A stretch of 64,000 nt of DNA from Norana najaformis. Lineage: Eukaryota; Annelida; Clitellata; Crassiclitellata; Hormogastridae. The stretch is from assembly GCA_964023275.1 (NCBI GenBank), contig OZ029914.1, positions 36,444,424 through 36,508,423 on the forward strand, in the 5' to 3' direction. Below are positions 12,224 to 25,160 of this stretch, in pieces (position 1 is the stretch's first letter; the number at the start of each line of letters is the position of its first letter). A program made the translations under genes and the position numbers. Under the pieces are notes generated by a model. That model did no database searches. It was not told the DNA's origin and saw only the letters and a program-made list of their open reading frames with translations.

Positions 12224-12933
12224 CTAAGAGCCAAATCATTTGCAAATTGGATATCAAATAGGGAAGCGTCACCAAACTACTGTTTGCAGGTTATGGAAAA
12301 ACCAAAAGGTTGGGCAGTAGACCACTTTTCATTGAAAAGGCAAGGTGAAAGGCAATAAAAGTATTTCGCCTTCTGGAAGTTGCATGCATTTGGTAAAGCT
12401 GCATAGAATTCAGCGACGAAACACGTGCGGTATATGAGAAGTTAACCCTTCGTCTTACCTGACCTATACAGCTTTTGAAAGATATACATTTGAAGTGGCT
12501 AACTTGCAGCAAAGCATAAGTTTGGTTTAAAATATGCAGGTAGAAGGCGCTGATTTGCATGCATTAATGATCTATGGTGCAGATGCTAGTCGTAGACTAA
12601 GCTAGCAAGCTTACTCCTCATCGAGTATCTATGCCACAGATCGACAAACTGTCGCCTTTTAATTACCATGATCGCTTGGAAATGGAAAATGCATGTCGTA
12701 TTCTAAATTCTCTTCAATCAACTGAAACTTCAGTGAAGACATATTTAGAGACCGTATCTCTATTACAAACATCTAAAAATGGATTGTTCTAGATCAATAT
12801 TAAGGACTGTTCCAAACTTAGGCCGGTAGAGAAGTGTTGAAAAAACCTGAAGAAGTCAATACAGTTTCTAAAAAAATAAATTATTCAGCACAACACGATC
12901 GAGGTTGTAGTAGGGTTGTTAACGAACACTCAC

Positions 12934-14370
12934 CACAACTGATTGAAACATCCTCAGTGTGGTCGCAATTGTGTGAGCCCCATCTATTATGGGGACATTG
13001 ATGTATGCCAACTTCGGATCCATTGCACCTCAAATCATCCAACCATATTTGACCTCTTCCTTCACCGTATCTATTTCCAATCTCTCTACCGACGTAACTG
13101 ATTAAAAATACAAACAATATATCGTGCAAGACAAACAAAAGACGGCAGGTCACTATACACCATCAATTTGAAGGTTACCTTACAATATTTAAGCCACTGA
13201 GAATTTTAATTAGCTGTTCCAATTGGACGAAACTTTCAAGCAACCGTCATTCAAAGCTATTGATATCCCGGAGTTTATGGGTCAATAGACTCATCCAACC
13301 CATCGCTCAACTGATAACGCTCCACCTCCGATCTACATTCAAACTGTCTGAAGATATCACAATTTAATTGGAAAACGGAGGCGATCTTCATCGAAGACCT
13401 GCGCTTCTCGCTGTCGTCGTCACAATCAAAGTCGTGCAAGTTCAAAGTACTGCTTCCGTTTCTGGTAAAGGTTTTATGGATGACTGTTTGCAGTTTTTGC
13501 TATTACCGTACAAACGAGCTGTACTTTTGCCGTCTTTTAATAGTCTGATCTTGTTGCTAATTATATGACCAATTTTCCAGTTACTTTCACCTTACTTCAA
13601 TTGGCATATGTTGTTCAGAAATGTGTGTCGATGCAGCATTTCACACAAAATCTGGAGGCAAACTACTGCCATCTAAACAACGGAAGGAAACAAAACAAGT
13701 TTCTTCCGAGGCGTTCATTGTAATTCACATTCCGCTTCAGACATAATGGTCTCTTGATCTGGTCTTGTTACTACCCTCCTCCGTTTTAACGCGAGTCGTG
13801 CATTTCAAATGTTAGCCATGGAATTCTTTTGGTGCAAAATGCACGGTCGATTGATGTCGCAAGCCGTTGTCTTTCCTGGTTAATTGCCAGTTAGCGTTTG
13901 TTTCGCACGGTCTGATAGGTTTAACTTGGTCTTCAAGGGCATTTCATCTTAGACCCGATATTTCATATTCTGTTGTGTCTCCTTGGTAGGTCAGTTATTG
14001 AGTTGTATCTTCATATTTTTTGCTAAGCAGAATTGTAAATACTTGAGGCCCTTGTGTATTATGTATTCTAGACTCGCATTCTATATTTTGAAAAAAAGAA
14101 GTTTGAATGCATGTTTGATTCTTATTCGTGAAGCAATGTTAGACCGATGTCTGAAGCAAGCTGCATTAACATTTTTAATACCGCATGATTACACAAGCAG
14201 GAAAACTTACCCATAACCGAGACTTGCACATGCCACTCTTGCGCTGACATTCGTAAAAGAGTCATCACACACTGTTCCCCACATTCGTAAATAGTAGATC
14301 TCCAATCGCCCTTCGTTCGAGCCAATTCCATAGGGATTGATTAATCTCACGGTAAAGTTTTGAGTGTATC
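12934..14370 (-). CDS. Gene 1 SRCR domain 9 (exon A 14211-14370, exon B 12934-13097)
   Basis: Exon [39 protein letters not shown]. Exon [38 protein letters not shown]. Complete, six cysteines. Strongly paired with domain 5 in both exons. LINE fossil at about 13440-14140; part of the shared insert at about 14565-14690. Confidence 0.95.
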
Positions 14371-15034
14371 CTAAAAGTGCAATCATTTGCAGATTGGAAA
14401 TGAAATATGAAAACTTTACCAAAATGCTGCTTGCAGGCTATGAAAGAATATAATGGTTGGGCAGCAGACTAAATGTTTATGAAAGAGGTTTTGTGGAAGA
14501 CCGTGCGGGTTCATCGTCTTCTAACGCTTAGAAACTTAGCGCCGAATAGCGAGCGATATATAGGAAGTGAGCAGTCAGTTCAATATCCATTAGGTCAATC
14601 CACAAAGCATAGATGCAGGCTAGGGCCAAAAGGCAATCAGAAAAGGATAGTTTAATGTTGATAACGAAACGACTGAAGCTACGTAACTCACCCTGCACCG
14701 ATTAGCGGCTCAAGAAATTCGCAAACTGATTCTTCTATGGTTTATGAATCATACTTCCAATTAAATATTGAGCTTCTTAATATGACCTAAAGGGGACATT
14801 ATTAGAAGTTTATCGCTTTGGGAGTGGGAAACTTCAGAGGAAACATATGTCGAATCCATATGTATGCTAGAAACTTAGCTTAAATGAAAGTTTATAATTC
14901 AATTGTAGTAGCACATCACCATGGACAGTACCGAAGGAATGCAGAAAACTCTTTAAAAAGTTAATCCTATATCAGAAAACCAAATTATGCAGTTCGGTGC
15001 CATCAAGGTTGTGTATGATTGTGACAACACTCAC

Positions 15035-16659
15035 CACAACTAATTGAAACATCTTCACTGTGGCTGCAATCGTGCACGCCCCATTGATTATGGGAACACA
15101 GATGTATGCCAGTTTCGGTTCCAGTGCACACGACTTCATCCAACCATATTCGACCTGTTCCTTCTCCGTAAGTATTTCCAATTTCTGAACCGACGTAACT
15201 GATTTAAAATACAGACAACAAGGTATCAAGACAGAAAAAGAAATCACAGGGGGAGTGTTATTACATAAGAAACTACAAGCAAACACTAACATTTAGCTTG
15301 CTATATTGAAGCCACCGAGGTTTAAGTTAGCCGCTCGAATTCAACGAAAACTTCTAAGCAACCGTCATTCATGGCCACTTATTATCTTGAGTTTATCTCT
15401 CAATATATCGACTCAGCCTGTCGCTCTTCTAATCGAGCTCTTTCATAAATCTTCCGTCCAACAGCTGGAGGATGTCACATTTCAATTGGAGCCTAACTTC
15501 ATCAAAGAATGGAGCGATTCGCCACCGTTTCTAATTTAATTCTTCAAGGTTGATTGTTTGCAGTTGTTGCTATAGTTTTTTGGCGCTGCTTCTGGCTAGG
15601 GATTTGGAATACGAAAATGCATTTTCAATTTCGAATCGTTCGTGGAATAATAACAATCCGTGAATGCCTTTTTGTAGTTCATAGGTATTTCATCACAATG
15701 GAGGTCTTGTGAGCTCGAAGTTCTGCCACCCTTTCTAATTGAGTTCTTCAAGGTTGACTTTTTGTAGTTGTTGCTATAGTTCTTTTTTTGCTTCTGGTTA
15801 GGGTGTTACTTCCCATATGTAAGAAAAGGGCTACTGTTTTGCCATTTTTAAGAGCAGCGACCTTGATGCAAACGATATAGCCAATTAACGACCTGTTGCG
15901 ACTTATTTATATTATCACAAATAGTTGCATGTCGATGCAGCTTCTAAAACTCGAGGCAATCTTCTGCCATCCAAGCTATAGCAATGTAGGAGCTCATACA
16001 AATTCGTTCTAAACTTTTATTGCAGCTCACGTTCTCTTTCATGATCTGTTGTTCGGGGTCATGTTACTATCTTCGTCCGTTTAGATGCAAGCTATGCCTT
16101 TGATATTGTTTACCATGGTATTCTTTTGGAGCGACATACACGATCGTTTTGTCTCGAAAATCGTTCTCTTTGCTGGTTGTTAATTTTGTATCTGGACGCC
16201 CTAGAACAGTTAGTTTTTGTTCCAGGGGTCGGAATAGTCCATGGTTTCACATGGTGTTCCCAAGCATTCCATCATTTCACCCACATTTTATATTCTGCTG
16301 TATCATCTTTGTTTTGCGAATAGTTGTGTGGAATATTGGCTAGGGATTGGAAGCAGAATTCTAAATAGTTGCGTGTAGTATTTTCAAGCCTGGCGGTTTC
16401 TGTTGTGAAACAAGGGAGTTTGAATGCATGTTTGACTTATACTCGTGGCACATTATTAGGTAGCTAAAATCGGGCAATAGTAAAAGGAAGAAAACTTACC
16501 CAAATCCGAGACTGGCACATGCCACTCTTGCGCTGTCATCCGTAAAGTGGTCATCACACACTGTTCCCCAGATTCCTGAATAGTAGATCTCCAATCGTCC
16601 TTCTTTTGAATTGTTCGAATAAGAATTGTTTAACCGTAAGCGATAGTTTTGAGGGTATC
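15035..16659 (-). CDS. Gene 1 SRCR domain 8 (exon A 16500-16659, exon B 15035-15198)
   Basis: Exon A: GYPQNYRLRLNNSYSNNS, CDDHFTDDSARVAC. Exon B: GYVGSEIGNTYGEG, VVCTGTETGIHLCSHNQW. Complete, six cysteines. Exon A is unusual in reading NYRLRL where the others read F(A/T)VRL. Its LINE fossil (about 15700-16450) is the best preserved, with YLDALEQLVFVPG on the plus strand. Confidence 0.95.
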
Positions 16660-17432
16660 CTACAAGTGCGATCATTTGCGTAATGGATTTTACATAGGAA
16701 AGCGTCAGCAAACTACTGCTTGCAGGCTAAGAAAGGATAGAAAGGTTGGCAGTAGACAAAGTGTTGTTGAAAGTGGGGATGTGGAAGGTTATATGGGTAA
16801 ATGGTCTTCTTAAAATTGGCTACATTTGACAAAACTGTATTGAATTCAGCGACGAAGCATGCGCAGTATAAAAGAAGTCAACCTGTCGGCTTTATTGAAA
16901 CATTCAGCTTTTGGAGTAGGTCCATTTAAAGTGGCTACCTTATAGCAACCCGTAGAATTGGGTAAATTATGCTGCCAAAAGGCAATAATTTACATACATA
17001 AATGATCTGTGGCACAGGTGCTCGACGCGGAGTGAGCTAGTCAGCTTACGTCGGCCATCTGCGATAGGATTAACACCGTGTCAGTTTTTGGTGTTTATGA
17101 ATCACATTTGCTATTGTTAACGAGCTTTCCAATTAACTTGTGAGCAAAAATGCATTAACAGACTACTTATGCAACGATTACTTCGAAATGGAAACTGCAC
17201 GTCGTGTTTTGAAGGCCTAGCAAAGAACTAAAATTTCAGTGTTAATATATTACAAAGACACACTGAAAGAAAGTTTAGAAATCAATTGCAGTAGCTATCC
17301 ATAAAGGATAGTACCAAACTTTGGCTTATAAACAAATGAAGTGAAAACATAAAGAAGGCGATCCGGATATTAAAACCAAATTATCCAGTATAACACGAGG
17401 GAGGTTGTAGTATGGCTGTGACATACACTCAC

Positions 17433-19965
17433 CACAACTAATTGAAACATCTTCATTGTGGCTGCAGTTATGCACGCCCCAATCACGATGGGGGCACTGA
17501 TGTATACCAATTTCGGTTCCTCTGCACATCACATCATCCAACCATATTCGACCTGTTCCTCCTCCGTATCTATTTCCAATTTTTCTACCAACGTAACTGA
17601 GTTAAAATACAAACATCAAGGTTTAAAATAAGACGAATAAGACAGCCATCACACACAAAAACGACTATCAACATTGGCATTTACCTTGCATTACTTGAGC
17701 GAAAGACATATTTAGTTAGCCGCTCTACTTAAAGAAAAACTTCAAAGCAACCGTCATTCAAGACCACTGATTAATTGTTTGGAGTTCTTGCGTGAAAGGA
17801 TTAACTCAGGCTGTATCTAAACTGAAGTAGCTCGACCACCTAACTTCACTCGAACTGACTGAAGAATATCACAAATTATTGGAGCCGATCTTCATCGAAG
17901 ACCTGCGCTATTCGCTGTTATCGTCACCATCGAAGTCGTGAGCGCTCGAAGTTCTGCCACATTCTTTAAATGGGGGGCTTTATGGGCGATCATTTGCAGT
18001 TGCTTTGTGATACTGCTTCTGTTAAAGGTATCGATTCCCGATTCTCAGAAGAACTTTATTGTTTTGCCGTCATTCAAGGGTCGTGATCTTCACGTTAACA
18101 ATATGACCAAATATAGACCTATTCCCGGTTTATCTTTACTCCAGATTGTTGACATGTGTCGATGCACCATTTCATACAAAATCTGGACTCAAACTGCTAC
18201 CCAAACAACAGTAGGGACTGGGCACAATTTCTTCCGATGCGTCTGCTGTAGCTCACATTCTTCATGAGATATTTTGGTCTGTTGATTGAGGTTCCGTAGC
18301 TCCTCTCGCACATTTTGACGTGAGTAATACGGTGACCCGACAAAATAGCCCCGACAAAATAGCCCCGACAAAATAGCCCCGGCACAAAATAGCCCCGGCA
18401 CAAAATAGCCCAAGACAAAATAGCCCCGACAAAATAGCCCCGCTGTTACTCGTGTGGCGCGGCGCTAATACGCGAAACACGCGGGCAACATCAAGGGTAG
18501 AATAAAGTGATATGAGTCCTTTTCATCGGTTCATCGGTTCGCACCCTGTATAGTAGACCAGTGAAGAAACAACTAAAACACACATATACAAAAGGGGCGC
18601 TAATACGCGAAACACGCGGGCAACATCAAGGGTAGAATAAAGTGATATGAGTCCTTTTCATCGGTTCATCGGTTCGCACCCTGTATAGTAGACCAGTGAA
18701 GAAACAACTAAAACACACATATACAAAAGGGGCGCTAATACGCGAAACTGGTCGACCAATTGCGAAAAGAACAAGATAGTGTAGAGATCGATCTCGCACG
18801 TTATCGTACAGGAGTCCGACAACCTGAAGCTTCGAAGTCGAAGTACGTGCAGCTAAACCGAAGACTGCAAACTCTCATTCCCACTTATGGCGCAGTTGAC
18901 ATTCTCGAATACCTTCGCGGAATTGCTCACAATCTTAGTATTTAGATTAATGTATACTATACCCAAATTTTACTGACTGTTCATTATACTTAAATCTAGA
19001 GATTACAAAAGACTACCTTTAAAGTTTTCTGTGCTGTAGGTATTAACGTTTTCATTGTAATGACAACATGAATAATATTAAAAGTTTCACTTGTTTTGTT
19101 TACGGGGCTATTTTGACGGGGCTGTTTTGTCTATGGGGCTATTATGTCGGGGCTATTATGTCGGGGCTATTATGTCGGGGCTATTTTGTCGGGGCGATTT
19201 TGTCGGTGCGCCGAGTAATACTTTTGACACTGTTGGCAGTGGAATTCCTTTACTGTCATGAATGTTGGTTTCATGTCGCGAGTCTTTGTCTTTACTGGTT
19301 ACTATTTGAACGCACTAAAGCAGTACGCTTTCTTTTCGCACCGTCTGATCGGTCCATGGTTTTACTTAGTCAACCTGATGTAATCTAATCTTATTTATTG
19401 GCTTCTGTAGGGCCCTTATCATAATGCTCATGGCATCAATCTATAGTCGTTTTCAGTGAAAATCGCAGTCCAAAATCATACACCGTTCGAGACACTGGGT
19501 CAAATTCGATAGGTCAGAGGAACCATGGCATCCCATCTTCGAACGCATCCCTGATATTCCGTTGAATCGTTCTTGCCGACAAATTATTGTTTTGATTATT
19601 TGATAGGTTTTGATATGATGCAGAATTGCAACAATTTGAGGGGCTTGTGTATAACATATTGAAGCCTGACAGTCTATATTGTGGAAGAAAGAAGTTTGAA
19701 AGCATGTGTGATACTTATTCCTGACAAAATATCAGGCAAATAATGTGTGATATTTCAGTTCTACATGTTATAAAAACGTGTTAAAATTCAAGCAAGGAAA
19801 TTTACCCATATCCGAGACTGGCACATGCTACTCTTGCGCTGTAATCCGTAAACGAGTTATCACACACTGTTCCCCAGACTCCTGAATAGTAGATCTCCAA
19901 TCGTCCTTCATTTGAGTTATTTGAATAAGAATTGTTTAAACGCACGGCAAAGTTTTCAATGTATC
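17433..19965 (-). CDS. Gene 1 SRCR domain 7 (exon A 19806-19965, exon B 17433-17596)
   Basis: Exon [33 protein letters not shown]. Exon B: GYVGRKIGNRYGGG, VMCRGTEIGIHQCPHRDW. Complete, six cysteines. Its A-B intron is the longest in the gene (2.2 kb) because the Mutator-like element 18331-19212 has inserted inside the LINE fossil. Confidence 0.95.
18331..19212 (+). mobile_element. Mutator-like (MULE) non-autonomous DNA transposon, 882 bp
   Basis: Flanked by the perfect 9-bp direct repeat GAGTAATAC at 18322-18330 and 19213-19221, the target-site length of Mutator-like elements. The ends are inverted: the left arm repeats CCGACAAAATAGCC about seven times (18337-18445) and the right arm repeats its complement about seven times (19098-19205). 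Inside are two full 135-bp direct repeats starting at 18461 and 18596 plus a partial third at 18731, then a short plus-strand frame (18745-18945). It sits inside the LINE fossil of the domain 7 intron. Confidence 0.85.
18745..18945 (+). pseudogene. C-terminal remnant of a MULE-type transposase
   Basis: The frame ends with SKYVQLNRRLQTLIPTYGAV and DILEYLRGIAHNLSI then a stop. From memory, animal Mutator-like transposases often end with an EYLRxIAHNL(S/Q) sequence, which fits the 9-bp target duplication of the surrounding element. The catalytic part is absent. Confidence 0.55.
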
Positions 19966-20736
19966 CTAAAAGTGCAATCATCTGAAATGTGGATTTCGTA
20001 TAGGAAGGCGTCACTATATTGCTGTGTGCATGTCATAAATGAACAGAAATGTTGGTCAGAGGACCATGAGTTTTTGAAAGAGCCTTGGTGAAAAGCAATA
20101 TGGATAGATAGTCTTCTTGAAGTGGAATGCGCTTGGCAGGGAGCGTGGCATTAGCGACGAAGCACTAGCAGTATAGAAGACTTCAACCTCTCGTCTAACT
20201 TGACCAATTCAGCAGTTGAAACAAGTCCATTTAAAGAAGCTATATTACAATAAAATGCATACAATTGGGTTAAATTATGCAGCTAATTGAGGCTGAATAA
20301 CTTGCATTAAGAAGGATCCAGCTTACTCTGCGTCGAGCACCTCTCGTCAGAGACTGGCAATTTGTCTCTTCTATACGATATTAATGATAGTTTATATTTC
20401 TAACGAGCGGTTTAAAATACCTGCGACCTAAAGAAAGCATTAACAGATTTTCATTATCCAATGATCGCTTTCAGACGCAGACTGCAATTGGTATTATGAA
20501 TCCCTATCCATGAACTCAAACATTACTGAAAACATATTTCGAATCGTATCCATATAACAAACTTATACTACAGAAAGTCTAGAAATCGATTGTAGTAGCT
20601 CATCACTATGGCGAGACCCAAACTTAAACTTACATAGCGGAGAAGTGAAAACGTAACAAGTTAACGCGCTTTACAAAACCAAACAAGGTAGTACTATTAC
20701 GAACGAGATTGTAGTAGAGTTGTAACATGCACTCAC

Positions 20737-22242
20737 CACAACTAATTGAGACATCTTCATTGTGGACGCAATTGTGAATGCCCCATTCATTATGGGAGCA
20801 CTGATGTATACCAATTTCTGTCCCACTGCACGTCACATCATCCAACCATATTTCTCCTGTTCCTCCTCCGTATCTATTTCCAATTTCTCTACCGAAGTAC
20901 CTGATTTAAAATACAAACAACAAGGTATCGAGCAAGCAAATTAAATGACAGCACAGGTCATAATGCATAAAACACTACTACTAATTTTAGAGGTTATCTT
21001 GCAATGTTTAAGTCACTTGGAGTGTTAGTTATCCGCTGTAATTCAAGAAAAACGTTCAAGCAACCGTCATTCAAAGCTACTGAATGCAGAGTTTATGCGT
21101 CAAAAGATTGACTCGCCCTGACGCTTAACTGATAAACCTCCATCACCGACCTTCCCTCCAACTGACTGAAGAATATATCAAGTTAATTGGAGCTGAACTT
21201 TATCGAAGACCTGCGCTATTCGCTGTTGTCGTCACCAAGTCGTGTGAGTTGGAAGTACTGCCTCCGTTTCTAGTTAAGGAATTTATGGATAACTGTTTGC
21301 ATTTTTTTATAATGATTTGTAATACTGCTTATTGTACAGGTCCAATTCCTGCATAGTGCAAACGCGCTATTTTTGCCGCCAATTAAGAGTCGTGATCTTG
21401 TTGTTAATGACAGGTCCAATTGTCGAGCTATTTCCAGCTTACATATATTAACACAGGTGATTGAGAAACGTGTGTGGATTCAGCATTTCACAGAAAATCT
21501 GCCGGCAAACTCCTTTCATCCAAACTACAGTAGGAACTCAGAAAAATTTCTTTTGAAGCGTCTGTTGTAATTGACATTCTGCTTGAGATATCATGGTCTC
21601 TAGATCGGGTTCATGTAACTATCCTCTTCTGTTTTGAGGCGAGTGATGCCTTTGAAATTGTTGACCATGGGATTTTTTGGTGCAACTTTCACAGTCGTGT
21701 GGAATCGCGGGTCGTTCTCTTTCCTGGTTGCTTTAATTCCTATTTGCTTTCGTTTCGCGAGGTCTGATAGGTCCATTGTTTCACGCGGTCTATTATAACA
21801 TTCCATCTTAGAACCCACATTTCATATTCCGTTGTGTCGCCTTTGTAGGCCAGTGATTGGGTTGAACTCTGCATAGGTTTTGGTAAGCAGAATTTTAAAA
21901 ATTTGAGGAGCTCAAATATTACATATTCAGGCCTAGTATTCTATGTTGTGAAAATAGATGTATGAGAGCTCGAGTGACTCTTATCCGTAACACAGCGTTA
22001 GATCCTATTTTTAGGTAATCGATGTCTGAAGCTGCTTTAACATATTTTAATACCGCATGATTATACAAGAAGGGAAACTTACCCAAATCCCAGACTGGCA
22101 CATGCTACCCTTGCGCTGGCATTCGTAAAGTAGTCATCACATACTGTTCCCCAGATTCCTGAAAAGTAGACCTCCAATCGTCCTTCACTTGAGTTATTTC
22201 CGAAAGGATTGATTAATCTCACGGCAAAATCTTGAATGTTTC
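20737..22242 (-). CDS. Gene 1 SRCR domain 6 (exon A 22083-22242, exon B 20737-20900)
   Basis: Exon A: GNIQDFAVRLINPFGNNS, LEVYFSGIWGTVCDDYFT. Exon [38 protein letters not shown]. Complete, six cysteines. Exon A pairs with that of domain 10 (INPFGN.SSEG). LINE fossil at about 21250-22000. Confidence 0.95.
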
Positions 22243-23000
22243 CTAAAAGTGCAATCATTTGCAAATTTGATTTCACACAGGAGAGCGTCACCATGATGCT
22301 GCTTGCAGGGTATGAAAGAACTAAAATATTGGGCAGTCGACCGCGTTTCATTAGAAGAGGCTAGGTGGAAGACAATGTAGGTATAATCGTCTTCTGGAAG
22401 TTGAATGCATTTGGCAAAAATGCACAGATGTCATCACGAAACACGAGAGGTATAGAAGAAGTTAACCTGTCGTCTTAACTGAACTATTCAGCTTTTGAAA
22501 TATGTACATTTGAAGTGGCTATCTAGCAGCAACGCATAAGATTGGTTTAAAATATGCAGGTAGAAGGCGTTGATTTGCATTCATTATCTATGGCGCGGAT
22601 GCTCGTCGTAGACTAAGCTAGTAAGCTTACTCCTGATCGAGCACCTATGCCATGGATCGACAAACTGTCCCATCTTTATTACCTATGAGCGACAAAAAGG
22701 CATTCATGGATTCTTATTATTCCACGATCGCTTCGAAATGGAAACTGCATATCGTATTCCAAATCCCTAGCAGCAAACTCAAACTTCAATGAAGACATTT
22801 CGAGAACCTATCTCTATTACAAGCATATAAAGAAATGAACGTCTAAAATAAATTGTAGTAGATCATCGCTAAGGACAGTTCCAACTCAGACTGACTTAGA
22901 AGTGTAGAAATAACCTGAAGAAGTCAATCCAGTTTCTAAAAAATAAATTATTCAGTACAACACGATCGAGGCTGCGATAGGGTTGTTAACGAACACTCAC

Positions 23001-24109
23001 CACAACTAATTGAAACATCCTCAGTGTGGTCGCAATTGTGTAAGCCCCATCCATTATGGGGACATTGATGTATGCCAACTTCGGATCCATTACACATTAC
23101 ACCATCCAGCCATATTCGACCTGTTCCTCCTCCGTATCTTCTTCCAATTTCTCTACCGACGTAACTGATTTAAAATACAAACAACAAAATATCGAGCAAG
23201 AAAACCAAAAGACAGCAGGGTCATTATACATAATATTACTACCAACAAATTTGAGGGTTACCTTGCAATAATTAAATCACTTAGAGTTTTAGTTTGATGC
23301 TCCACTTCAACGAAACATTCGAGCAACCGTAATTTAAAGCGTCTGATTACCTGGCGTTTATGCGACAATAGACTCAACCAACCCGTCGCTCAACTGATAA
23401 CCCTCCACCACCGACCTGCCCTGCAATTGACTGAAGAATATGACAAATTAATTGGAGCCGATTTTCATCGAAGTCCTGCGCTTTTCGCTGTTGTCGTCCC
23501 CATCGAAGTCCTGTGAGTTCGAAGTTCTGTCTCCGCTTCTGGTTAGGGGATTTATGGATGTCTGTTTGCAGCTTTTGCTTTGCTTTGTAATACTGCTTCT
23601 TGTGGAGGCTCATTTTCCGCTCGCGAAAAAGAACTATTCTTTTTGCCGTCTTTCACTAGTCGTGATCTTGTTGTTAACGACATGGCCAATTATTATTAAC
23701 GAGCTATTTTCAGCATGCCTCTAATGCCACAGGGAGTTGATACATGTTTGTCGATGCAGCATATCACACAAAATCTGGAGGCAAGCTACTGCATCCAAAC
23801 AACAGCAGGAACTCAGAGAAGTTTCTTTCGAAACATATGTTTTAGCTCACCTTCTTATTCTTAAAAAAATACCAGACCTTTGGAAATCGATGTCTGATTC
23901 TCAATAATGTATTCTAATACCTCATGATTTTGCAAGCAAAAAAACTCACCCAAATCCGAGACTTGCACATGCCACACTTGCGCCTACATTCGTAAAAGAG
24001 TTATCACACACTGTTCCCCACACTCCTGAATAGTAGATCTCCAATCGTCCTTCGTTTAAGCCAATTCCGGAAGGATTGATTAATCTCACAGTAAAATTTT
24101 GAGTGTATC
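23001..24109 (-). CDS. Gene 1 SRCR domain 5 (exon A 23950-24109, exon B 23001-23164)
   Basis: Exon A: GYTQNFTVRLINPSGIGLNE, CDNSFTNVGASVAC, donor GG|GTGAGT. Exon B: GYVGREIGRRYGGG, GVMCNGSEVGIHQCPHNGW. Complete, six cysteines. The A-B intron is short (785 bp) and its LINE fossil stops near 23850. Insert shared with domains 2 and 9 at about 24400-24720 in the upstream intron. Confidence 0.95.
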
Positions 24110-24399
24110 CTACAAGTGCAATCATTTGCAAATTCGATCTCACATAGGAAAGCGTACGCATAATGCTGATTACAGGCTATAAAAGAATAGAAAGGTTATG
24201 CAGTACACCACGTGTTATTAAAAGAGGTTACGGTGAAGGCAATGTGGGTACATCGTCTTCTAACACTTAGAAAATTTAGCGACGAATGAAGAGGGGTATA
24301 CAGCAAGTGAACTTGTCGACTTGCTTGATCTCTTCATCTTTTCAAATAGGTCAACTCAAAGTGGCTATATTACAGAAAAATAATCAGAGTGAAATTATT

Positions 24400-24720
24400 C
24401 GAAACTTATAGCATGCCGGTGTCTAATTCACAAGACATTAACCGATGGCGCCCCAAAACGAAGCCACAATCAGGTCAATTTACATTAGGTCAATCCACAA
24501 GACATAGAGGCAGCCTACAGTGAATAAGCAGTTGAAAAAAGTAAGTTTTAAGTTGAGAATGAAAGGACAGAAGCGACAGAGCGGAACGAATAAACACAGG
24601 GAGGGAGTTCCAAAATTTAGGTCCAGCAACCCAAAAGCCCGTTCTTAAAGGGCAGTTCTAGTCGAAGCTATGTCCAGAGAAAGAAAACTGATGACCTTGC
24701 ATAATAATGGTAAGTATGGG
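24400..24720. repeat. Intronic insert shared by three gene 1 modules (domain 5 copy)
   Basis: Begins near CATGCCGGTGTCTAATTCAC and includes CATTAGGTCAATC(C/T)ACAAGA. The same sequence lies at 31685-31980 (upstream of domain 2 exon A), and a shortened copy at about 14565-14690 (upstream of domain 9 exon A). It marks a common origin for these three modules. Confidence 0.8.
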
Positions 24721-25160
24721 GAATAAAAAGTAAAAGACAAAGCATTACCTGCGTTAATAAAGAACTAGCTTACCCTGCGTCTATTAACCGCGCGTTTGAT
24801 CGGTAAACTGCTGCTTCTAAGGTTTATGAATCATACTTTCTATTATAATTGACATTCTTTATTGATATTTATGACCTGAAGAAGACACTATCAGATCTTT
24901 GTCATTCAGTGATAGCTTCGAAATGGAAGTTGTTAACCCAAACTTCAGTGAAAGCATATTTGAAACACTCATGGATATCGGAAACATATATTAAATGAAA
25001 GTTTAAAATTCAATTGTAGTAGCTCATCACCAAGGAGAATCTCAAGCATAGGCTTACGTAAGAGTGAAGGAAACTCGATAAAAGTTAACCCGGTAATAGA
25101 AAACCAAATTATTCACTTCAGTAAGATCAAGGCTGTTGTATGATTATGACATGCACTTAC

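Noticed and set aside
18337-18445. CRISPR-like short direct repeats
   Set aside because: The 14-bp units are contiguous, without spacers, and mirrored at the other end of a transposon; the genome is animal.
18189-18480. Three overlapping minus-strand open frames rich in GAILSGLFC-type repeats
   Set aside because: They are translations of the reiterated terminal repeat of the Mutator-like element in three frames; a repeat with a non-triplet period stays open in all frames.
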